From Sipunculus nudus (Eukaryota; Annelida; Sipuncula; Golfingiida; Sipunculidae), in contig CM049306.1 in the NCBI GenBank assembly GCA_026874595.1, positions 73,967,642 through 74,031,641 of the forward strand: 64,000 nt of DNA, read 5' to 3'. Shown here piece by piece: positions 39,701 to 51,700 of the stretch (within the stretch, counting starts at the first letter, position 1; each line of letters opens with the position of its first letter). A model generated the notes under the pieces. It was not told the origin of the DNA. It saw nothing but the letters and a program-made list of their open reading frames with translations, and did not search any database. A program made the position numbers and the translations under genes.

Positions 39701-42700
39701 TTTAATTAAAAGAATATTCTATCGTACTTTCATGATCCTGCATGTGTGGTAAAATTAATTGCTGTACCTATGATAACTATAAAGGGTTTGGTAGATATGC
39801 ATGTCTGTCAAACGTTGTGACTGTTTAATGCAGGTTTTGCCATTGAGGGCCCCAGCCAGGCTAAGATCGACTGTAAAGACAATGGCGATGGATCTGCTGA
39901 CATCACATACTACCCCACCGTGCCTGGAGAGTACGCCGTGCACATCTTGTGTGAAGAGGATGACATTCCAGAGTCTCCATACATGGCCCAGATCAAGCCC
40001 AAGCCCAAGAACTTCAAACCCGACAAGGTCAGTTCAGATATCAAATACTAAACTTGCAGGCAAGGGGTGTATTGCTCACATCTGAATTAGTGTTATCATG
40101 AATGTTGTGTACTGTTGTAGCATATGCATTTATTAATATTGTTTATTATTTCTTTACCAGTCAGATTTGTTGAGTTTAAAGCAGCATGAGTTGTGCATAG
40201 ATTTCCATATTTGATTTAAGGATGCATCTTATTTTCACCATAAATTATTTATAATATACATAATTGGAATTGGCATTATAGCAGACATTTCTATATTTGT
40301 AAAATAATAATCATAATATCATTTCTGTCATATTGAGACCTGTGGTAGGGTCATGTGATTTTGCATTATTTTTTAAAGTTGGGGCTTCCCTGTTGATATA
40401 ATATGTTCTAGGCTGCTTCCAATTGGTAATTAAGTGGAACCTGTCCCAAAGACCATCTGTCTTATAAGACCACCCGTCTATTAACACCACCCTTGGGTGA
40501 ACCCAAAGCATTCACATTAATTAAAACTGACCTGTCTAATGAGACCACCCATGAATTAAGACCACTTTTGGCCAGTCCCATAGGTGGTTTCAAAACATGT
40601 TTCACTGTATCTTGATAGGAAATGACTGTTTATTTTATCACAGGTCATTGCAACTGGACCTGGTTTGGAACCAACTGGTGTGACCGTCAACAAGTGGGCT
40701 GAGTTCTCCGTGGATGCCCGCCACGCCGGCTCCGCTCCCCTCGCTGTCACCTGTGTGGATGCTGACAAGAACCCAATCGATGTCCACATCAAGGACAATA
40801 AAGATGGCACCTTCTGGTGTCGCTACATGCCCACGAAAACCGTCAAGCACACCATCACTATCACATACGGCGGTGTCATGGTGCCAAAGAGTCCATTCAG
40901 GGTAAGCCAGAGATCAATTGTTAGCTCTCAAAATGTCATTTTGAGATCATATCAGATATGATAAATGATCTTTTATCAATTGCCAAATTGTTGAGATCTG
41001 TGAAATGGTAGATTTAATAAACATATGAAAATATTTTTTTTCCTTCAGTAAATCTTAAATTTTAATATAATTATCAAGCAAATCAGCAAAAAATGATTGA
41101 ATTCATATTGTAATGTCACATTAAGGTAATTTTGCATTGTTCCATTTATTGATGTTTGTTCAGATGTTTGTTGTGTTTGCCAAGCCTGTATGTAGTCAGG
41201 CACATTCAGTGAAATTTGTTTTAAGGGGCCTTTTGCACTACCCACCCACACTGAAAACAAATAATATTCTTCAAGGTAGCTTAAAGATATTAAAGGATCC
41301 ATATCATCTGAATTCACCTGATCTCCGGTATGCACTTGGTTCCTCTAGAGCTGAAATATTTCTGTATCCTCTTCTTAGTTAAGCATGTGTAGCTCAACAT
41401 AGAGCTAATATATAATCTAGTGTCTCTAAAATGATCATGTGTCAGGATAACTTAAGAAGTAATGTTAATAGGTGTAAAATATACAGTTAATATTCAGAAG
41501 TATCTGTTCACACAGAATAAATAATGTAAGTAGTTCCATATTCCTCTGAGTAATACCATTATGTATTCATCTGTTGATCAGGTACAAGTCCAGGAGGCCA
41601 GCAACCCAGCCAAGGTGAAGGTTTATGGTCCTGCTATCGAGGATGGTGTCAAGACCTTCGAGCCCACTTTCTTCACGGTGGATTGCTCTCAGGCAGGACC
41701 AGGTACAGACCACTCCTCTGACTCAGTCATATATACCAACAGCATGTTATATCATGACAGAAAAGAGTGAAAATACAGTTGTATCACTCTCCATGCATCC
41801 CATAGACGTGGGAATTTTAACATGTTTGCTACTTCTAGGCTATTTTTTTGTGAAGTGCAAGACTGAGAGACAAAAAGATTTTTACATTAGGTTCTTGTGT
41901 TATAATAATTTACAGATATTAAGAATTAATTTTAATTTAATAAATATTACCTAGATTAATACATGGATAAAAATATTAGTTAGTTATTTGTAGTTATTAT
42001 ATGCAGTAATATTAAACAACAATTAAAAAAATAAGTTAAAGATGAAAGAATATGAAATGAAGCAGCAATTCACTTTGCAGTAAAACCTTTTTAAATGCTG
42101 TCTGTATAATGAATACCAATCTTGAGCAAAAACAAAACAAAGACCACCAAATATAACATGGCCAAGAATGATGTGTACTTGTTGTCTTTGTTAGGTGATG
42201 TGGCGATTGCTCTGGTTGATGAACGTGGTGTTGACGTGCCAGTCAAGACCACAGACAACAAAGATAACACCTTCAGAATCGACTTTGAGGCCAAGACTGT
42301 GGGCACCTACAACGCCAGTGTCTTCTTTGCTGGTCGTGAGATCCCAAGCAGTCCATACAAGATTGACGTCAAACCCAGCATTGATGTCAGCAAGGTTAAG
42401 GTTGATGGCCTTGAAAAGAGTAAGTTTGCTCCACGGTTAAATGATAAAATTTCTTGATATAGATAAAACGAAAGCTCTGAATCTGATCTTTTAGTTCCCA
42501 TTTAGATAAAGGGCTTATATTAAACCATAGATTTATGTTGCACCCTCTTAACTTTTACTGTATCTCTGTTTCAATTAATGTTTTTTTCAAGTGGGTTCAT
42601 CTGTCGTATTTGATCACTTTTATTTATTTTAAACTGTGATTTCTGGGCTCTTTATGTGTTGTGTAACTGTAGTATGTATTTTTCATGTAATTTGGATCAA

Positions 42701-45700
42701 TGTCTGATGGTGTTTCCTGTGTATGGTGTATTCTCTGTCTCTGTTGTGTTGTACTGTTTCCTGAGTGTGTACGCCTATATTGGAGATCCACTATAGCATG
42801 TTCAAAGGTATGAGGTGCTTGTCATAATCAGAGATGCCAGTTGGAGAGGAGAAAGAATTTGATATCATCACTGCCGGTGCGGGCAAGGGTGAAGTGCAAG
42901 TCAAGGTCCTGAGCCCATCTGGCAAGACCACTCCTGCATCAACACAACCAACTGTTGATGGCTATGCTGCCAAGTTCACACCCACAGAACAAGGACCTCA
43001 CGAAATTCAGGTCACATTCGCTGGCCAGCCTGTACCTGAAAGTCCATTCATGGTAGAGGCTGTCCCCAAGGAGGGTCCCCCTGCCAAACCTACTGGAGAC
43101 GCTGGCAAGGTCAAGGCCTATGGTCCTGGATTGGAGGGTGGCACTGCCAATGTGCCTGCTGACTTCACCATTGATACTCGTGAAGCTGGAACCGGCGGCC
43201 TGGGTCTGACCATTGAAGGTCCAAGTGAGGCTAAAATTGAGTGCTTTGACAAGGGTGACGGCACTTGTGATGTTCGCTACTACCCAACAGATGAAGGAGA
43301 GTACACCATCAACATCTTGTTCGCTGATCAGCCAATCCCAGGCTCTCCATTCAAGGCTAACATTGAACCCAGCAAGAGACTGGACGTCAGCGGCGTCAAG
43401 GTGTACGGTCCCGGCGTACAGCCAAGCGGTAAACTGATGTCTGATTTACGCATCCCGGGTTATTGCATTGTGATCACATGCTAAGACGACATGCGTGCAT
43501 GCGCGGTTCCCTGGACCACTGAACCTTCATGCTGATGCCTTTGGATTTAATCTATTTCTTTTTGAGTGGTTTGATTTATGTATATACAGCAAATGAATAC
43601 AAATACCTCTAAATTACCCCCTAACTGAATATTAAATGATTTTGTAAATATGAATTTTCAACAGTGCTTAACTGATTTTCCATTAAAAAAGTGAAAAAAA
43701 AATCAAATATCTTGCAGAGTAATTTTAAATGGCATACTATTGGCTTGGGTAATTTATATAACCATTCACAAATTTGTTAAAGTCAAATGATATCAGACAT
43801 TCTGATTTGATTAAAAAAAATACAAAGTACATAACTTCAGTGACTCGGATTCCATTTGTTATTATCTCAATCTTTATCATGTTAATTCTGTCAGAGAATA
43901 TAAATAATAGTCAAATTGCTTATAATTGTGCGGTGGATGTGTTGCAGTTCATTTGCTGGTATTGCTACAAGCTTTATTTTCATTTCTTTATATGTTTGAT
44001 TCTGTTCATTTTAATTTCAGGTTTGTCCGTTTTCTCGCATGTTTAATAATGCTGGAAATTGTATTTCCATCATAAGCTTGCTTTACCAATTCAGTCTTTT
44101 GTTTCATCAACACAAATTGTGCTTATTGTTACCAAACATGTTGCGTTTGTGAATGAAGATTATGTTATACATCTCTCATTTGTTATCTGCATGTACAAAC
44201 GTTCTTGCTCCTCATTTAAATATACTTAAATTGATCTGGATAAATTCTGCTTATTGATCTTAAATCTGCAGAGAGAACTTTACTCCTCAGTCTCAGTTGA
44301 ATATCTCCTTGGCTTGCCTTGCTACTGGTATAACTGATATTCAGTAACAACTAGAATGCAATCCTTGTTAATGGAAAGGAAAAGCCCTTCAAGCTACTCC
44401 CAAAAACTTCCATTTTTATACCTGTTGGTAACTTTGTAGTATGTCTGGTTAAGTTATATTAGAAATAAGTTTCTTTTTAATTTTCCCAGAAATATCAAAC
44501 AAAATTACATCTAGTAAACTGTCAAGTCTACACCTTACCAGGATCATACCAGGAGTCTTGCATTTCAAACATTAATTTTTTACCAGCTAAATTTTAATCA
44601 CAGGTTTGAGTGAAATTGTTTAACTGCATGTTAGTCTTTGTGTAAACCATAAACATGTTTTTGCAGCTATGAAATAAGTGATTAGCTTATGTTTCATATT
44701 GCATTACAAATGTAAGAAAAAAACATAAGATTAGGTAACTGCTAAAATAGGTAATATCTAATTTCACAATCACTTGTTTTACTATTTCACATATTTCTTC
44801 ATGAAATCAAATCTTAAACTGCATTTCTGCTTCTTCAAATTCTGGTACTATACAATAAATCAAATGTAATTTTTCATAAATTGATTAAATTTATCATTTG
44901 TATATTAATTTTTACTGGATGATTTTAGATTAGTGTAAACTTTCTTCTCCTTTTCTTCAGCAGTGCAAGTGATTCATGCAATGAAAGAGTAGTAATACCT
45001 GGCCATACCATGGGGCTTGTTATGTGATAATATAAATTAGCTCCACAGGTATTCAGTCAGATGATTTACCTGTGTTTATGTTCTGACAGGAGTATTCCTG
45101 GAGTCCACCACTGAGTTCACCGTGGATGCCTGCACCGTCAGTGACAAGGGCGAGGGAACTGTCAAGGCCTTCGTTACATCTCCCAATGGAACCTGTATGG
45201 AGGGTCTGGTCACTAACAACAAAAATGGCACATACAAAGTTCTCTACACTCCCCTGGAGAGAGGTTTGTTCAGAATATTTAGTATGCCATGTGTATCCTA
45301 AAATCATTATTGATATAATAAACTAAACGTATCATTACTAAAAAAATGTAAACATTAGTGACGTTTGTATTTCTTAAGCTAAATAATAAGGCCTGCAAAA
45401 CAAAATCAATGACAATGCTTTTTCATTGCATAACATATTTTCATCCCTGTGTTTTGAATTTTATGTACAAAAATCATGGTGTTACTGTTAATGCTTTAAA
45501 AAAAATTCTGTATTTTTAATTCTAAATCAGCTTAATGTCCAGTATTTCTATTGTGTATCCAGTTTTCCAGTCTTGGTTAAAAGGCATGTCAAATGGATGC
45601 TTTAATAAACCATCATAATTATTAAGTTAGCCATATACCAGTACTACAGATGTTAACATGAAACTACAATAATAACAAAACATTATATATTTCTTATTTA

Positions 45701-48700
45701 TCTGTTTGCTCTTTTAAGAAACACATCATAAAATATATGTTCTTGGTGTGTTTTAGGACCACATAAGATTGATGTGACGTATGAGGGTCTGCAGATCCCC
45801 AACAGCCCATTCTCCGTCAACGTTGTGCCCGGCTGTGACCCATCCAGGGTCAAGGCCTATGGACCTGGTATGTATGAAAAGCAGCGCTTACATAAGAAAA
45901 ATACCAGGTTCTTTTTCCAGCATAATATCAGGGTATTCAGCCATGATTTACAGATTAGTGAAGTATAATCATTGTATATATATGGCCTATGTCAAGCGTC
46001 TTTCTGTTAACAGGGCACATTTTGAAACTGTTGGATTTGAAAATCCAAAAATTCAACATGCAGTTAAATGTCCCTAAGTCCAAACCCAAAACTGGGTCAC
46101 TGTGACTTTGTTTCTTGGAGAAATCAAGGAAAACCTTTTCCATAAAAAAACTATTGTTTCACGTAAAGTCTGCATAATATAAAAATAAAAAGAGTGGTTT
46201 TGTTCTTCTTTGGCACAGGTATTCCTTTACATGTTTCCATTGCAAATGCCAGAAATTTGGTCAGTATCAAAGGCGGCAAAACCAGGGGGGGGGGGGGCAT
46301 TTTGAAAAAAATGGGGATAATTTTTTATTCTAGAAACTTTTTTTCAGGGATATATCTAAATATAATCAAGATTCAACTGTAAACCAAAAATTAGATCTGA
46401 ATTTAGAAAACATTTTAAAAATATTAGCACGTCTTTTTCCTGGAAATACCATTGATTTAATATTCACAGCATGTACTATTTAGTATTAAATCTTTTTAAA
46501 TCTGAAATTTGAAAATAAAAGCTATAAAATTAGGCTATTTATTGAATTTTTTGGGAGGCTTTATTGTATTCACTTGCTTTGTCAAGCTGTAGGTAGCCTA
46601 CTTCTGGTCACTTGGGGTCACATTTGAAAATGGAAAATTTTTATTATTTGAAGCTTTTTATTTCAGTTAATAAGTTTATTAAATAATGTGTAGCATTATA
46701 CTCCAGCTAATCTCCACTTTCTTCCTTATTTTATAAATGACAGGGGTTCATAAATTCCCAGTGGAGTCGTTATTTTACCCACATATTACTATCACATAGC
46801 TGAAATGCTGGTATGGGATAATGATATTTGATCACGAGAGGCTCCTGCATCTTTGATATAGTCTATAAAGTGCACAGTATTAGTTTGGCAAATACATATT
46901 TAGTATTTGATTAACACCAGATAGCACAGCCATTTCCCTTAGCTTTTCAAGTGCTATTTCATATAAAAAAACTAGAAATAAGTATATCTTGGGTTTGCTA
47001 AAATAATAAAAAACAAACTCGGCTATATTTTTGCATTCATGCAAATTTTTTAAAAATTCCGCTGAATGCCGTGATCCATTGGTCCCTTGTTCTTTTTTCT
47101 AGACATTGATTGCGTTGGTCAATGGTTTTAAAATAAAGGCAGAATTATAAAGTCCTACCTGGCAGGTGATCAAATGACTGTTGAATAAATATTGTAAATG
47201 TGTTTATTTTTTGTTATAATCCTTTATTATGGCCATTTTTAAAAGAAATAACCATTATATCACATAATATGTAAATATGGAGTATACTATAAGATCGTTA
47301 TCCTAATTGTGAGTTAATAAAAAGGAATATAGCATCAAATGAGATATTTAAATTTAAAGCACATCCTGTCAAAATATGAAAGCATAATTAAAACCTGATG
47401 CCGTTGATGCAGTACCTGTATACTTGTTACAGGTCTGGAGGGTGCTCAGACCAACCACCCAGGTATCTTCACCGTGGAGACCCGTGGTGCCGGTCAGGGT
47501 GGTCTAGGCCTGTCTATCGAGGGACCATCTGAAGCCAAGATGACCTGCAAGGACAACCGTGATGGCAGCTGCACCGTGGAGTACCAGCCTGTCACGCCAG
47601 GAGATTACGAGATTGGTGTCAAGTTTGCCGACCAGCACATCCCAGGTAAGACCTCGCCTCCCTTCACCAAACAAAACAATTTTTTCAGTGAGGTGTTGCA
47701 TTAAAGGGATTCATGGATTGGACTTATATGCTTGATACATTCCTGCAGCAACATAGTAAAATTGTTTTATAATTATGGATATGTTCTGAAGTGATTTAGT
47801 TTTCCACACAATGTCTGTATACTTTTTGTTATATTTAACTCATGTTTCCATTGATGAACTAATATGAATACAATTTGTACTATATTTAGGAATTTTTAGC
47901 GAACCTGTGAGCTTATGCGATGGTGCGGCGGCGTCCCTCGTGCATCGTCTGTTGTGCGTCGTCTGTACGTTAACCATAGCTATCTCAAAAACGGCAGGAG
48001 CTAGCATCACCAATTTTTTTGCAAATAATCAGTCATCCAAAAAACTATATTGGATTTTGTTTATTTTTTTTCTAACTGCATTTTCTTAGATTTTATAGGG
48101 AAAAAGCTAAAAAAGTTTTTAAAATCATCTTCTCCGAAATTGTCCAGCCAAATTGTCCAATATTTCACAGAAATGATCCCTTGAACAATCCATCTCAAGT
48201 TTGTTCAAATGGTTCCAGTTCGAAGATTTTTGGTCGAGATACAGGAGGTTGAACTTTGTTAACTGTGCAAAAAAGCATATTAAAATTGAAATCTCAGAAA
48301 CAGCTGTAGCTATTATCACCAAATTTTATGCCAATGTTGGTGACATAGGTCATATCTGAAATTGAGGTATTGGTGGCGCCACCTGCATTGGCCTTTTTTG
48401 TACAGGGTCATCAGTGCCTGTATCACACTGAGGGCTACAAAAAACTTCTTCTCTGAAACCATATGGCCAAAATGTTTAATATCGCACAGATATGATCCTA
48501 GGGTAGTGCTTTCTGTAGTTTGTTCAAATGGTCTCTTTTTATTGACTTTTGGCTAAGTTATGGGAAGCTGAATTTAGTCATATGCCATAACAGCCCATTT
48601 TAGCTCAGTGGCTACAAAGATCTTCTTCTCAAAAATCACTGGGCCAAATTCTTTAATCTCACACATTAATTATCCTCAGATGTTGATAATTCAAGTTTGT

Positions 48701-51700
48701 TCAAATGATTTTGGTTCAGTGCTTTTTGGCTGAGTTACGGGAAGCTGAACTTAGCCAGTTTGCTGTATTGTCCTATATGAGTTATAAACCTGTGAAACAT
48801 TTTTCGACTGATGCCACTAAAGCCAGTTTGTTAAATATTTTACAAGAATAATTCCTACAATAATTTTTATAATAATTGTCATTAATGGTTCCACATGAAT
48901 GATTTTTTGCTGAATTATGGAGATTGAATTGACTCATTTTACCATATATATTAGCTGTGTGATGCTGTTACATCTAGCCTGGCACCAGTTTATCAGCATC
49001 TATTACATCATGCCACTAGACATTTAGATTTCAGGTTATCTTTGGTTAATATTGACAAGAAAGTTTTTTTAAAAGCTTTTAAAAAATTTAGATTTATGAT
49101 TTAAGTTATTCATCATACCAGGCAATGTTACTATCATGGATATTCAGCTCTCTGTGGCTATAAAAAGACAACTGTACATGGATTATAAATGATTGGTATC
49201 CCTACTCAACGTAATTCAAGAATTTGCCATCAATGAGATATATCTGTATTTTAATTTTGCATTCAGTATGCATCCGTAATAATTTTACATATATTCCTGA
49301 TTTCTTTTTTATAAAAAGTCAGCTGAAAAGCATTTTGTATTGGGAAATAAATTTCAAAGTTATTTCAAGTAGGGACCACTTTTTTATTCAGATGGCAGCA
49401 TTTAATTTACCATTGGCAGATTGCCAGTGCCTTGATGTTGGCCATTAGCCAAGATGATGTCAGCTCTATAAATAGTTTTGGCACAGTGCCAGGATTGGGA
49501 GAAGTGCAGCCAGGTATAGGTCAAGAGTTCACTCAGTGCAGTAGCTGCATTCTATTTATAGCTTTGGCAGACTGCTCAATGCATCATATTTGGCACGGAA
49601 GTTCAGGCTGAATCTATTTATAGCTTTGGCAGACTGCCAACTGTGTCAGATTAGGCAACAGGTCAAGAGTTCACTCGGTGCAGCCAGGTACAGGTCAAAA
49701 GTTCACTCAGTCTAGCCAGGTGCAGGTCAAGAGTTCTCTCAGTGCAGTAGTTTGAGGCAGCTATTTGTCACAGGTCACTCGGGGGGGCAACTGCCTTACT
49801 CACCTAAGCCTTGTCAGCCCAGTGCATCAAACTCTGGGGAAATTTGATGTATTGGACTGATATTTTGACCTGTCTATGTGTCTTTGATGGTATTCTCATT
49901 TACAAGACAGGTGGTGCCACGTACATTGACTTTTGCACAGTGTATGTGCCTGCTTATTTCTGCTGAGGAATTTGATATATCAGCCTGAAATTGGGCATAT
50001 TTATACATATCAAATAGCTTTGTCGTGTACAAGACTGGTGGTGCCACCTACAATAATTTTTGCACAATGTGTGTCCCTGCTTATTTCTCAGGAGGGGTTT
50101 GATATATCAGTCTGAAAATTGGCATATATGTATATCTCTGATAGCTTCGAAGTATACAAGACTGGTGGTGCCAGCTACAATCGTTTTTGTGTTGTGTGCA
50201 CCCATGCCAGAATTTCAGCAGTGATGTTTGTGTAATTGTGTCTTATTCAAAATGTTTAGTACTTGCATTGTTCATATACATGAAAAGTAATCGTCCAGCA
50301 TTGAAGCATTATACCTGGTATATTTTCCAATGCACAGGTTCGCATTAGGCCTGTAGGCCTTGTTTTTTTTTGTTATCTCACTTGTACAGTGGTTTAAGAC
50401 TATATTTATATTATATTGTAACAAAGTATAATAAGAAGCATTTTATGCCATAAATTTTAAATATTTTTATCAAAATAAAGAATAGCGAAACTTATTTAGA
50501 AATAAAGGTCAGTCTTTTGATACATTTTCTTATACTGTTATTATCACTGTTATACTGTTATTATCACTTCTAACTGTATGATATTGTATTGTTTACAGGC
50601 AGCCCCTTCAAGGTGCCTGTCGTGGATGAGGTTAACCCACAGAAGGTACGTTGCTATGGTCCAGGCCTGGAACCACATGGAGTGACTGCTGGTCAGCCCG
50701 CCAACTTCTCTGTTGATACCACCGAAGCTGGTCAAGCTCTCCTGGAGGTCACCACCATCGACCACAATGGCCGCCAGGAACCAGCACAAGTCAAGCCTCG
50801 CGGGGATGGCATCTATGATTGCTCATACACCCCCACTGAGGAGGGCAAGTTCGCTATTGAAGTTAACTATGCTGGAATGCCAGTGGCTAACAGGTTGGTG
50901 TTTTCTGTGTTTTTGTAGACAGTGATGGCACTCAACTGTTAACATGCAGCTCCTCTGTGGCCATACCTTGGAAAATTCCGGGTTTTTGGTATGGAAATTT
51001 CAGGATCAATGCCAATTGTGTCCTAAGGGGGTCTTTTTCCATATATTTCCCGTAAATCCTAAGAAATTTGACATTATTTTTCAAAGGGGCTATTTCAGTG
51101 CCATGAAACTTACCCCGTCTGTCATATTTAGAATGAAACTAAACTTGTCCTATAGTGCAAAATAATGAACAAGTATTATGTTGGTACTTGTGATGTACAT
51201 ATGATATTCTGTTAGTTTCAGTGAATATGATTACTTTTGTAAATTAAAATTTCTAAGCTTATTCACGATATGCCTCATTGTTAAATCAAGAACAAGAACA
51301 AGTGTTTTATTCAAGAAAAAGGCCTCAGGCCCAAAGTTCCTACAAGAATAATACATCAATAGTACTCAAAGATATGAAGGAACGTCAAATAATTAAATAA
51401 GTAAAGAGATAAATAAATGATTTCAAAACATTTAAATAACAAGCTTCTTAAATATATCTTATGGAATAGTGAGCATATATATGGATTTCTGTTTAACGGT
51501 ACACGATTATTATGATGTGGCATTATACACCAAAAACATTGATCTTTTCTTGAAAGCATGAAAAATGTAGGCTGCTAATTGAACTATCTGAAACATTTCG
51601 TCCATATTAAGCAATTTTCTAAAATTATATTCATTAGGTTCATGGTATGTTATTGGCAAATATTTATTACGCAAATCCGTGTACATAGGACATTCTAGCA

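Larger units (their letters stand above)
47890..50365. repeat. Mosaic of tandem-repeat blocks, likely one composite element
   Basis: The left end has a CpG-rich head ('GTGCGGCGGCGTCCCTCGTG', then GCGTCGTCTGTACG). The block 48100-48960 is degenerate units with 'TTGTTCAAATG', a 'TTTTTGGCTGAGTTA' motif and 'GAAGCTGAA'. At 49500-49760 is a 32-bp repeat, at 49838-50220 a 127-bp repeat. The right end is 'CAGGTTCGCATTAGGCCTGT' and AGGCCTTG plus a T run. Several tandem cores between distinct ends again recall pearl-like or Helitron-derived non-autonomous elements. No transposition protein is encoded. Confidence 0.65.
47646..50598 (+). other. 2.95-kb intron, mostly repeats
   Basis: Bounded by GTAAGA and 'TATTGTATTGTTTACAG'. 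Nearly all of it is the repeat mosaic at 47890-50365. Confidence 0.85.
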
